From NCBI GenBank assembly GCA_035578905.1, contig JAQJVL010000807.1, positions 62,001 to 126,000 on the forward strand: DNA of 64,000 nt. Direction: 5' to 3'. Below are positions 25,670-36,378 of this stretch, piece by piece. The notes beneath the pieces are model-generated. The model was not told where the DNA came from and made no database searches. It saw nothing but the letters and a program-made list of their open reading frames with translations. Within the stretch, counting starts at the first letter, position 1. Each line of letters opens with the position of its first letter. Origin of the DNA: Stictocephala bisonia. Its lineage: Eukaryota > Arthropoda > Insecta > Hemiptera > Membracidae. The translations under genes were made by a program, and so were the position numbers.

Positions 25670-26550
25670 GTTGGTAAAAGGTCTGGTATATATTTATTAA
25701 TTTCAAAACTATATAAAGATATGTAATGAAACTTTGCAGTTATGTACATGTCCCTTTACAAACATTTAGACATGTTTTACTAGTTTTTCGTGTATGCAGG
25801 GGTTGGCCCATGAAGGAAGTCTTACAAATTTTTAATGTAGTATACCTCGAGTTATGCCTCATTCTTAAGGTCTTTCTACGTACAATACAAGAGTGGAAAC
25901 CTGAGGTAAAAAGCATACCGAATCAGTTAATATTATCATTAATTCTTCTTAGTTATACGGCTATTTATTTAACAGTTTCAGGTCCCTGTTAAGTATATTC
26001 TTGATTGTTCACAATTGTAACGAGTGACTGTTTTATAAAAACAACTATGTTATTTAACAAAATAAAAATAAGACAGAACATTTCTTAATCCCCTATTAAC
26101 AGTATGTTTATCCTAAAAGTAGGTTAGGAATATTACTATAGTAATTTTTTACTTATTTTTTTAATAAATTTAATTTCTCATATTCAGTCAGATTATTTTT
26201 TGACCTACGCAGTAATAGATAAAAACTATCTGAGTCTTGTTCTTAAGCAGTTTAGTTATCTGATATTAAATCCTTTAAGAGGCTATATTGTCTGACTGGG
26301 TGATCCTTTTGTCCTCAGGTTTGCACTCTTGTTTTTTTACAAACAAAGACCTTTAAAATGAAGTGCAACTGGAATTGAGCTTTTATTTTAATTTTTAAGA
26401 CTTCCTTCAAGGGCTATTCTTTAAATATGCAAAACAAGTGATATATGCCAAATGTTTGATATAGGGACACATACATAACTACAAGGTTTCAATACATTTC
26501 CTTCAATAGTTTTAAATTAATAAATACATTCCTGACTTTTGCCTAACTCT
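25670..26550. repeat. Fold-back element: long inverted repeat with a short spacer
   Basis: The left arm, about 25670-25940, matches the reverse complement of the right arm, about 26285-26550. Shared blocks in order are TATTTATTAATTT, AGTTATGTA..TGTCCCT, ACAAGAGTG.AAACCTGAGG and the nearby GAAGGAAGTCTTA word, all in mirrored positions. The arms differ by scattered substitutions and small indels, and a spacer of about 345 bp separates them. It may be a fold-back or TIR element, or two head-to-head copies of one repeat. An 88-codon frame at 25726-25992 lies in the left arm and spacer and is not evidence of a gene. Confidence 0.75.
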
Positions 26551-28032
26551 GACATTATATTCTATAGTTATGTTTAAAATAACTCCAATTGGAAAATAAT
26601 CTTAAAATTATATAATAGACAGAATTAAACGTATATAGAATTATATATTTTCAATTTTAATAAGTATATAATAACTAAAAGAGATCTATACTACAATATT
26701 TTACAGCTATTATAAATTTCCATCAACAATCTAATTATTTACATCATGTAGCAAATACCTTAAAATGTTAGTATTTTTGTGCCTGTCCTAAATCACCACT
26801 AAACGGTTACTACAACTATATTTTAGGAAAAGAAAGAAAACTATTTATGTAATTATTTGACACCTTCGACAAGTTCTACGTGAAGTGGTGGGGCCAAACC
26901 GTTGTTCAATTTTGTATTTTTTTTAAATAAAAAATGTATAGAATATTAAAAAAATCGGATTCAATAATCTAATAGATTTGTTTAATTTGGTTACTAACTG
27001 AAAATATGAAATTAAACCGATTCAATCTGAAATATATCTAGAAAAAGAGTGATTTAAAAAATTCGATTATACACATCTGTATTTTCTTTTCAAAAGGCCA
27101 ATGAACAAATGATAGTATTCCAGGGTTGATTATAGCTTATTTATATATTGTTTATTTTAAATTATTTATTCATTTACGAATCTCGATGGATAAATACAAT
27201 ATTGTAACTAAATATACGATTAGCAAAAATATTTAAATCCTTGTAAAAGCCCTATAAAAACAAATGAGTAAAAAAAATGTTATTTAATATTTACGACTAA
27301 TTATTTTGTTGAAAAATAATTAGTTTTACATAAATACTCACAAACAAACTTGTACGCCTTATTGGACAATTTAAATGTAATTTACTAATCACTATGGACA
27401 TTTTTATTGATTACTTTTAAGCTTTAAACGGCATCAATAATATTCAATACTATTCACCTTTTATAGGATAAAAAAAAATGTCCATTTATCCACCATTAAA
27501 TGGACTGTTGCTCTCTTTAAATGGCAACAACTCTTATTCTCTTAATTAAGTCTAGTGTTGGTTGAGGTTTAGACCACAGCGAACTAATATATGAGCTTGT
27601 AGTATTAGGTAAATTAGTGGAAATTACTAAGTTAATATTAGGTATATAATTTCAAAATAATAAATGGAATATTTTAGTTTAGTGACACCTTTAAATTATT
27701 TAAAGGAAGTTATTTATAAATTAGATTTAAAACATTTTACAACAGATAAAAACTTTAATTTCTATGTGCTTTTTTAACTAAAGTGTTCTTGGGTGGTTTT
27801 AGATTTTAAAAATCGTTTTCTTACATTAGTAATAAATTACGGATATAAAACAATAATTAAAAAGCTTTCTTAGTACTTCTTAGTAATCAAGAATGTAAAA
27901 TATTTTACAATAATACAAAATATGTGTAATTATACGATACCTTCTAACACATATATAAAACCAATATTTGCACTCAGTGAGCCATGAAACAAACAACCTT
28001 TTTATATTACATGAAGTAAGAGTTGTACAATG
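26551..28032. other. AT-rich non-coding stretch downstream of the receptor gene
   Basis: No gene recognised. Confidence 0.5.
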
Positions 28033-28038
28033 TTTATT
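28033..28038 (-). promoter_or_regulatory. Candidate polyadenylation signal AATAAA
   Basis: The minus-strand hexamer AATAAA (TTTATT on plus) lies about 340 bp past the stop codon of the receptor-like gene. Such hexamers are frequent in AT-rich DNA, so this is only a candidate. Confidence 0.3.
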
Positions 28039-28374
28039 TCATTTTTATATCGGTAAATATTTTAATACAAAGCTCTGGTGATAAAACTGTCTTTTTTCAT
28101 ACTGTATATTACTTTTTTCAGTCAACATGTATACCCTTCCGAGTGGTCTCTTCCTTGCACATAGCCCACCTGACTATTCACTGTTGGTAGTTTGAAAATC
28201 ACCCTCAATTCCTTAAACCTCAGGTTAAATATTAGAGAGAGCTTCTTTGTCCTTAATTTACCTGATAAAAGAAGACAAGTTTTAACTTTAAGTCTTTCTA
28301 CTGTTAAATAAACTAATCTTTTAAATCAACAGTTCATATCCAACTCTAAGCACAAAACAACATATATTAAGTGA

Positions 28375-29499
28375 TTATTTTTCACGTTGACTAAGTAACG
28401 TACAGATTATCAACATGATTGTTTCGAAAGTGGTTAGTAGCAAAGAATATTCAAGGTCAAATAAGTAACAGTCCCAAGGTTCTGAATTATGAATAAATGC
28501 GTGAAGTTGACGTCTTATGATTCCGTGATCTATGATATCTCTATTAGACATTAGGAGTTCACTCATTACTGCAAGACAGGACTCCTTCAGCAATTCGAGT
28601 TTGGAATGAAAAATAATAATTGTGGTCAACAATATCATATTTAATGTCAATGTGGCGTGAATTCTCAACTTGGTTATTGCATTAAAATACATAGGAGACA
28701 TGCCAATTGTTGGTAGGAAAACCGCTGACACTAGAGTTGTCCAAGTGACGAACAGCCAGTAGCTTGAATGCAGTTCCTGCTCGCAGTCTGAAAGAGCTCT
28801 TTGAACAGTTATCAAGAAAGACAATTTGTCTCCTGGTACTTCAGTTCCCTCAACCCAAGCATGTCTTACCCGGATAACAGCAAGCTCGTTCACTTCCTCC
28901 ACACCACTATTGACCCTAAGAAGGCCAAGTTCGTGTAGAATGCTACGTTGAATTCTGTAACTTCTCGTCATGAGAATGGTGCAGCCTAAGTAAGCCACTA
29001 TCCTTACTACATCATGGTGCATGCACATTAGAACGTCCCAATATGACTGGTGGAGGTTGTAGTACATAATAGAAAGTATCTGAGTGGTGGTTACTCCTAG
29101 TTGGTTGATGTATAGAAACAATGAAACATATGCTAGAGCTCTTTCCCATTCGGCTCCATGAACATTGACATTGAATTTGATCATGTGTTTTTCAATTTCT
29201 TCCAATTTCCATACTGTTGTCTTCTTTTTGCGATTGACAATTGCCATATACAATAAGTATGCAGTAAAAATACTTCGACAAATCTTGTGAAAACTCACAG
29301 CAGAACACTTGTCAACAGTGAAACTGTCATCATATAGGCAGCAAAAGGTCCAGTAACAGATATAAACTAAATTCAGTGCCAGTAAGAAAATTGGATAAAC
29401 AACATGAATGATCTGCTCTTCTGTTTGTCCAAACGACTCAACTCTCATCCCAGCAATCCTCTCGACGTAGGACAAGTATGTCAAATACTTATTACTCAT
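28375..29499 (-). CDS. Gustatory-receptor-like seven-transmembrane protein (7tm_7 family)
   Basis: A 374-residue uninterrupted ORF with an ATG start at 29499 and TAA stop; an in-frame TAG lies about 31 bases upstream, which supports this start unless a 5' exon exists. Hydrophobic segments fall at about residues 31-56, 75-88, 121-147, 164-178, 247-268, 278-298 and 351-370, giving seven. The long hydrophilic loop between the fourth and fifth (about 179-246) and the C-terminal FDLEYSLLLTTFETIMLI segment resemble insect gustatory receptors, whose last membrane segment carries a TYhhhhhQ motif; here it is altered (ETIMLIICTLLSQ). Length is in the usual 350-450 range. Family members are inverted-topology ligand-gated cation channels on taste-neuron dendrites, tuned to sugars, bitter compounds or CO2; no ligand can be inferred. 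An intronless form is unusual, since many insect receptors split the last segment by an intron; an odorant receptor is the less likely alternative. Confidence 0.75.
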   Translation of the reverse strand: MSNKYLTYLSYVERIAGMRVESFGQTEEQIIHVVYPIFLLALNLVYICYWTFCCLYDDSFTVDKCSAVSFHKICRSIFTAYLLYMAIVNRKKKTTVWKLEEIEKHMIKFNVNVHGAEWERALAYVSLFLYINQLGVTTTQILSIMYYNLHQSYWDVLMCMHHDVVRIVAYLGCTILMTRSYRIQRSILHELGLLRVNSGVEEVNELAVIRVRHAWVEGTEVPGDKLSFLITVQRALSDCEQELHSSYWLFVTWTTLVSAVFLPTIGMSPMYFNAITKLRIHATLTLNMILLTTIIIFHSKLELLKESCLAVMSELLMSNRDIIDHGIIRRQLHAFIHNSEPWDCYLFDLEYSLLLTTFETIMLIICTLLSQREK

Positions 29500-30729
29500 C
29501 TTATTAAGTAGGAAACTATAACATCTGTCCTAAAGGTTTCTTACTATTGTGACTTAACTGGTACATATTTCGTTGTAATACTTCCAACTTTAAGTTGACC
29601 AATCCAATAGAAATGTTGACATTAAATCAATTTAATAACAAAAATAAACAAATAACACAAATGTAACATGACAACGACATATTACATGTTTATGAAATAT
29701 TTATGAAATTGTTATTGTATGTAACAAAACGAGCAGCTGCATTTGTTCATGGAATCAATCCGTTTAGTCCTGACATCGTTACTTATAGAAAATTAAAGTT
29801 CTTTCGTACAATGTCCACTACGTTTACTCTTGTTGTTTTTTTCCCTTAAAATACTTACCAAGTATAATTTGAAAATCCTCAACATGATTACAATATAATA
29901 GTTTTAGATCACAATTGCTTATTTTTTTAAATATTTACTTTACAAAAATATTTCATTATGCACATTGACTAGTAAGCGTTTAAGTAAAGTGATAAATTTA
30001 AATCATAGATTGCAGATTATGTGACTTTTTAATGTTTCTATACACTTCTATATATTCTGTACATTAAATACCTAATATTTTATTATTGATACAACGAAAG
30101 TCATAAAAATAATACCTGTTCATTCTATACTTGTCTTATATTGTAATAAGTTTAAGATAAAGTAAATAATTTTTTTAATTTTTAATCAGCAAAAAAGTAC
30201 AGGTTATGCTGATTTACTTACAAGAATTAAAAAGCCGTAAAGAATTGATACACTACCGTAATTCTAATAGAATATAATTTAGTCTCATTTCTATGTCAAT
30301 TTTAGTTGGACACTTAATATAAAGTGACATTTGTTCTGAAACTTCTATCAACCACATATATATCGTTTTAATACTGTGACTAGTTTTACATCATAACTAA
30401 GATACATTATTTTTAAATCAACTGACAAAACCCTAATCTTTTATTGTTTAAATATTGGAAGACAAAAATGTACTGCATGAAAATATTATAAACCACAAAT
30501 AATTTCCAGTAAAATTTAAGTCCTTGAAAGGAAACCTTTCTTAATAATCTACTCTCCAAAGCGTAGCTGGAAAGTGTATTTCAATCGATTGCCCCAGGGA
30601 ATCGTATATAAGACTTTGGAAGAATTTTAATATATTGAACTTGCACCCCAACAAAAAGATTCTATTGACACTAAAAACTTAACTCTAACTAAAAACTTTT
30701 AAGTATCTCAATATAAAACATTAATAATG

Positions 30730-30730
<1 letters not shown>
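29500..30730. other. AT-rich stretch upstream of the receptor gene
   Basis: The promoter of the receptor-like gene should lie in the first part of this region, reading leftwards, but no convincing TATA/initiator pair stands out from the AT background. No other gene recognised. Confidence 0.45.

Positions 30731-30774
<44 letters not shown>
30731..30774. repeat. (TA)n microsatellite
   Basis: About 22 TA units, directly abutting the truncated 5' side of a dispersed repeat copy. Confidence 0.95.
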
Positions 30775-30777
<3 letters not shown>

Positions 30778-30784
30778 CCCAATA

Positions 30785-30951
30785 GTGCCATAGTTGGCCT
30801 GGCCATTGGGCTATTAATAAATAGTCCTTTCTGAACTAAGTCGAACTCAGATAGTAACATGACTACATATGTTCATCTACACTTATTACTCTCATTCACT
30901 CCTTATATTCTCCCATATCTTGACGATCGGCGTCTTAGTAATGAATAATGA
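30785..30951 (+). mobile_element. Dispersed SINE-like repeat, copy 1 (5'-truncated)
   Basis: Shares with the 57105-57426 copy the blocks GGGCTATTAATAAATAGT (here from 30808), a GTCGAACT..G.TAGTAAC block, and the 3' end CTTGACGATCGGC.TC followed by AATGAATAATGA. The 5' half with the T-arm-like hairpin is missing, as expected for a 5'-truncated retroposon, or was replaced by the adjoining TA run. Confidence 0.75.
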
Positions 30952-31554
30952 CAACTAAAATAAATAAACTTTTTCAATCTCAAAATGTGGTGATATTTTT
31001 TATTATTACTTTCCAGATTACATTCCTGTATTTTGTAAAATAATTTAATATATTAGCCATAGGACACAATTATTAGATTGACAACTTTTTATTAAATAAA
31101 TTCATATAACATGAAATGGCCCTTTACATAGTTTGTTTCATCATATTTCAAACGGGTGGTATTAAATTATAGTCTTTAATTAAAACTTTTATAATCCAAA
31201 ATTGATTTCAGAATTGTCCAACCCATTAACTGTTCCTTTTTTTTATCCAATAATATATACTAATAATACACCAACACCAAGCACTTTCACCACCTCGACG
31301 ATTAAATTAATAAAACTGATAACAATAAAATCTTATGACAGAATGCCATCATAATTCCATAATGTAAAACAAACTCTAATAACACAATAATAAAGAAACA
31401 ATTGGTCAGGTAAATTAAAACTAAAACTACTAACTTACTTTTTTTAAGAAATATTAAAAAAAAATTTTTTAAATAAAATTGTTAATAACAATTTAGTATA
31501 ATATGCTAGTAGTATACAATATACACACCTACCACACTCCGTTGATACATGAGA
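30952..31554. other. AT-rich non-coding stretch
   Basis: No gene or structured repeat recognised. Confidence 0.5.
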
Positions 31555-32085
31555 CATAGCGACCGCACTAAACTGTCCTATAGGCACACGACACTTGACG
31601 AGCCAGTGATCTATCATATAGATACAATAAACATGACGAGATGACTAAACCCATCCATTTTACCCATGACATATGGTGAGCCGCCTATTCCTTTCCGTTT
31701 TTGCACGACATTTAACAAACACTCTGCTCAGCCTATTGACATAACATTTTATATATCCAGTAATTAATCCCATACTCATAATATCTGACAATCTTACTTA
31801 CTCATTTAAATGACACTCGATATTCAACGAGCCCACTAACCCACCCCAACTAATCAACCCTGAATCTTGGTCAGCCCACTAATATATGCTATTTATACAC
31901 GAAGCTTAACGAACCTACGAACCCATCATATAGACACCCAACATTTGACAAGACTACGAATCCACTTAAAACAAATGACAATCGATTACTCTACTGATCA
32001 ATATTATAACAGACACATGACAACTGAAGAGCCTATAAACCATTCCAAAGACACACGAAGCTTGGCGAGCTTACCAAGATAAACA
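31555..32085. repeat. Degenerate minisatellite, unit about 38-40 bp
   Basis: Recurrent words ACACGA, ACTTGACGAGCC or its variants, ACTAACCCA and CATATAGACAC appear every 38-40 bp (for example near 31586, 31902, 31940 and 32051). Roughly 13 copies, heavily diverged. Composition is C/A-rich on the plus strand, unlike the flanks. An open frame at 31867-32082 lies within it and translates repeat only. Confidence 0.65.
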
Positions 32086-32629
32086 TGTACGGTTACTATC
32101 TAAACATTTTCTTCATTAATACCTGCAATTATGAAGTACAGTACGGTCACGGTAATCCTAATATTTGTTGGCAAGCAATGTTCAGATTATCAAGGGTTGA
32201 TTAAAAATGGTAATTATTGCTTACAATATAAAGGTAGTCTGAACTGTTGGCAATGTTGACAGTATGCAGTAGTATGCAGGAGACATGTGTTGATAAGATC
32301 GGACGTGCTGTTGATAAGAGCAGCGGACGCAAGCGTCTGACGCCGTGGATTTGTGATATTTAGCCAGAAGATTGATAATACATGCACCCCTGACTTCCCC
32401 ATTACGTGCCAAAAATACTAAAGGAATTAACACACTCTACAATAAAAAGTGTTATACAGTGTAAAAAACTGATGGGTTCATATAAATGAATATTGTTTAA
32501 AACTCGTTTATAACATTAATTTTATTACAACAAATGTGTCCCCTATGTATGGCAATGTGCCTCCCAACGTGTGTGTGTGTGTGTATTACTCAAGGGCGTG
32601 TTATTGGCCACCTTATTCTTTTTTTACTT
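32086..32629. other. Non-coding stretch of mixed composition
   Basis: No gene recognised. Overlapping minus-strand open frames at 32214-32433 lack similarity. A GTGTGTGTGT run is at 32570-32583. Confidence 0.45.
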
Positions 32630-32952
32630 ATTCTTACATATGAGACGCTGACACAACGTTGTTGGTATTTTAAGGCGAATATGAATGGTTATACGAGTGT
32701 GGATGAGTGTGGATGAGTGTAGTCTGGTTACTATCTGAGTTCAACTGTTTCTCAGAAAGGGCAATTTATTAATAGCCCAACAACCAGGGCAACTAAGGGA
32801 CCTACAGCTTTTACGTGGAATCCGAACCACGTAGTGCTGGTCTGATTTTCAGGTAATTGACAAGCCTGATAGTCAGTTATCTTCACCACACAACATCCGC
32901 ACAATGATTACCACCCAATATGGACACCCCAGACTTCTCTAGTAGTGTCCAC
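32630..32952 (-). mobile_element. Dispersed SINE-like repeat, copy 2 (near full length)
   Basis: Read on the minus strand it starts GTGGACACTACTAGAGAAGT (from 32952) and then TCTGGGG. A GGCTTGTCAATTACCTG segment (A-box-like) is followed by the hairpin CGTGGTTCGGATTCCACG at 32815-32832, then GGGCTATTAATAAATT and a tail toward 32630. The hairpin has the 5-bp stem and TTCG of a tRNA T-arm, but the loop is 8 nt instead of 7. About 100 bp precede the A-box-like segment, which is unusual for a tRNA-headed SINE. Confidence 0.75.
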
Positions 32953-33584
32953 GCCGATAGTAACCATCAAGCGGACGCCATGTCAGTATATAGATAGGCT
33001 ACCAAGATGTGATTAATACATACATACACGTCACGATCAGTATGATTTTTTTTAGGACAAGATTCTGTCATCAATTGTAAAATTCGTAAGACATATTATG
33101 TAAAACACAGTATACAGTTCAGTACTTAAGAAGCACAGTTGATAAAATACATCAAACCCAGTTAGTTTAATATGCTATAAAAATTCAAACTGATTAAATA
33201 ACTACGGTCAATAATAAAAGCTAAACATTAATGAATTATAGTGATTAAGTTGTAGAGAGGACTATTAGTCTTAAAATCACCCCAAAATATAGGCATTTTT
33301 CACTTCAATTCACTTCATTTCATGACTGCTAAAGGCTAAGAGTAAAACTTAAACTAACGATCAATAAAACTTTTAATACAGTAAATAAGCTGTGGATAAG
33401 TAATAGAGTCAGTAACAAGAGAGATGTAGAGAATTATTCTAAATGTAACAAACATGTAAGCAGTATTCAATAAACAAATTAAGTGCAGACCAAGACATAA
33501 AGTCAATAAAAAAGAAAAAGGACAAGGATTGATAACTTAACATGATAGTTGTACACCGTAATCCTTTTATACAGTTTCATCACC
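32953..33584. other. AT-rich non-coding stretch
   Basis: No gene recognised. Confidence 0.5.
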
Positions 33585-33878
33585 TCTGTACGTGTATGGA
33601 TCAATGGGTAATTTAGTGGCACATCCGAGTAGTAAGTCCAAGTGACGTACAGTGACATCTCAGTGACATACCTATCCACCCGTCCAAACAAATACAGTAG
33701 TATTGATCTACCTACCCTCCCTTAAACGAAAAATGTACTGACCCACCCAATCTTCTACACACGTACAGTGCTTGTGGGTGGGTGAGCTCTATGGGAGGGT
33801 GGGTGTGTCCATGCCACTACGTAAGTGTGTAGGTGTGTGGTTCAACACCACGGTTCGTGTATGGGTGCGTGCTAGTGT

Positions 33879-34105
<227 letters not shown>

Positions 34106-34340
34106 TTTGTTAGTGTGTTTGAAATCAACAGTACAATGCCATTGTACTTGTATGTCTGGATGTGTGGGTGAGTACAACAGAACGAGTTTAGGAGGGTGGG
34201 AGGGTTAATAGTACTGTACGTATATCTATGGGTTGCTGGCTCAATACTGCTGTACGTGCATTGTATGCTGGGTGGAGCATTACCACTAGGCTTGTATAGG
34301 TGGGTGGATGGTTCAGTATCACCATAGTATATGTGTGGGT

Positions 34341-34660
34341 GGTTGGTTCAATGCCACTATACTTGTATGGGTTGGTTATATCCACTGTACTTGTATTTGA
34401 GGGTGGGAAGGTGAATATCACTGTACGTATATGAGTGGGTGGTTGGTTCAATGCCACTATACTTGTATGGCTGGTTGGGTTGGTTATATCCACTGTACTT
34501 GTATTTGAGGGTGGGAAGGTAAATATCACTGTACGTATATGAGTGGGTGGTTGGTTCAATGCCACTATACTTGTATGGCTGGTTGGGTTGGTTATATCCA
34601 CTGTACTTGTATTTGAGGGTGGGAAGGTGAATATCACTGTACGTATATGTGTGGGTGGTT
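34341..34660. repeat. 108-bp higher-order repeat within the GGGT minisatellite
   Basis: GGTTGGTTCAATGCCACTAT starts at 34341, 34441 and 34549, and GGTTGGTTCAATACTACTAT at 34657. Spacings are 100, 108 and 108 bp; the first unit lacks 8 bp (a GGCTGGTT-type insert). Each 108-bp unit is three diverged 36-bp monomers, and neighbouring 108-bp units are nearly identical, so this part expanded recently. Confidence 0.9.
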
Positions 34661-34925
34661 GGTTCAATACTACTATACATGCATGGGCCTGTGGGTAGGT
34701 CAATACTGTATGAGAGGGCGTGTGGGTCAATACCACCGTACGAGTATGGGATAGCAGAAGGGTAAAAACCACACGTGTATTTATGTGAAGGGGTAGGTGG
34801 GATGGCTATTATCACTAAGTGTATATGGGTGTAGGAGCGAAACCCACTGTAAGCATACGGGTGTACAGAAGGCTTTTTTTTACTGCACGTGTGTCCAGAC
34901 GGGAGAGCTACATTACCAATATACA

Positions 34926-36043
34926 GTATAGGAATGGGAAGTCAAATGATGTAGGTCCATACAAAAAAATTTAAGTGTAATAATAAATATGGATAGTTAG
35001 TCCAAATTTAAACAGGGATTTATGCCCGTAAACCTAAATATAATTCAAATAAGTCTAGCTTATAATAAGTCCATATGACAGTAAAAAAACAATACATCTG
35101 TAATCAGAATCATATATCGAAGAACAAATGCAAATTATTTTACTTTTTCAGTACATGTATTTATCTCTAGAATCTTTTTTAATTTGTCAGTTTGGGTAAG
35201 AATGTAAAATTTGGCCCTAATTTCACCTAAATAATAGATTTTTTTAATTAAATTGTAATTGTAGTAAACATCAATAAGAACTGAAGTAATATAATCTATT
35301 TACCACTAGCTAAGTGATTATCTACGGCCTTGTTCACAACACACGTCCACCTACTGACCGACCTGCTGTACAAGGTTCTGATTCACTGATGCCGTATTGT
35401 AGTATACACGATTACCCGCCAATTACGATTTTGCCAAACTTGCTAGAATGATAGCAGAGAACAGTGACGCCATAGTAATAAATATGTTTATAATAATATA
35501 CACCTGTTGACACCAACGCTCCTCATGGCAGCTGCTTGAACTTCAAATTATATACTACTATTTAATCGACCCACATTACGATGTCGCGCGGCAAAATTTA
35601 ATTTTTCAATTAAATAATATTACGTTGACGAAGTAAAATTAAACTCATACCATTTTAATCAACATTTTTAACTTTACAAAATGACCATTTTTGAGTATTT
35701 TTAATTTCACGTACTTCCAAACTGTAATGAATTAAATTATGGCGTCATATACTTGACGGCACAATGTAAACTGACGCCACAATGTTAGAAAATCTCTTTA
35801 CCTCTGATGCAACAATGTTAGTAGGCTATATATACACAGTACAAGTAAAAGTCACACAACACAAATATGTTATAATATAAGCACAAAATGCACAAATATA
35901 TTACAGTACAAGTACAAAATTCACAAATATTATTGTGATCGATTTCAGTGAACCACGCTCACCTTCCTCAGAATAGAAGGTCACGTGATTCCATTGGCTG
36001 GAATCGTAAAAAAAGCGGCTGCTGCAATACTATTGATTAATCC
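34926..36043. other. Non-coding stretch with GC-balanced patches
   Basis: No gene recognised. 35750-35830 repeats a GACG(G/C)CACAATGT word, 35840-35935 is a short irregular repeat of ACAAGTA/CACAAATAT words, and 35975-36055 has two ATTGGCTG (inverted CCAAT) words and a CACGTG. A promoter is conceivable but no gene follows. Confidence 0.45.
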
Positions 36044-36378
36044 CTATTGGCTGTTACTTCTGTTCTTTTAGTCACTAAAAATACATTATTAAAAGAACTA
36101 TTTCGGAATATAAATTACTGTTCATTCATTAATTTATCACGATCCTTACATTTTTCTTTAACAATAAATATCTCTTCGCAAGCATTCATAATTCGACACT
36201 TCTTACAAACTTTTAGAATTTCTACATTTTCATATATTTTATTCAAATTGTGGGTATAATTCAGAAGGCGTGTAGCCACATTAAATCTTTCAGGTTTCTT
36301 GTTTTTAAAAGCAGAGACATGGTTTTTATATGTTTTGTTAAAATTTACAGCCTGACCTATGTAAAACATATTACAATC
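36044..36378 (-). pseudogene. Penelope-like element GIY-YIG endonuclease fragment
   Basis: The minus strand reads DCNMFYIGQAVNFNKTYKNH, later FNVATRLLNYTH, IYENVEILKVCKK and DRDKLMNEQ before a stop, then FIFRNSSFNNVF in the same frame to 36044. The FYIGQ start, the R/K and H positions after it, the ENVE.L.VCKK block and the NEQ end match the C-terminal GIY-YIG domain of Penelope-like retroelements, which nicks target DNA. The first catalytic tyrosine motif (GIY, upstream of FYIG) is not preserved, there is a stop at NEQ, and no reverse transcriptase lies upstream, so it is a dead fragment. Confidence 0.7.

Noticed and set aside
25726..25992. 88-codon open frame with hydrophobic C-terminus
   Set aside because: It lies in the left arm and spacer of an inverted repeat, starts at no clear context and has no recognised family.
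32214..32433. Two overlapping minus-strand open frames
   Set aside because: They have no similarity and no coding signature, and they overlap in different frames.
34188..34815. Minus-strand open frames of 152 and 194 codons
   Set aside because: They only translate the 108-bp higher-order minisatellite and overlap each other in different frames.
35975..36060. Promoter with two CCAAT boxes and an E-box
   Set aside because: No host coding sequence follows; the next feature is a transposon fragment on the opposite strand.
36047..36259. Plus-strand open frame of 70 codons
   Set aside because: It is antisense to the Penelope-like GIY-YIG fragment, which has recognisable motifs on the minus strand.
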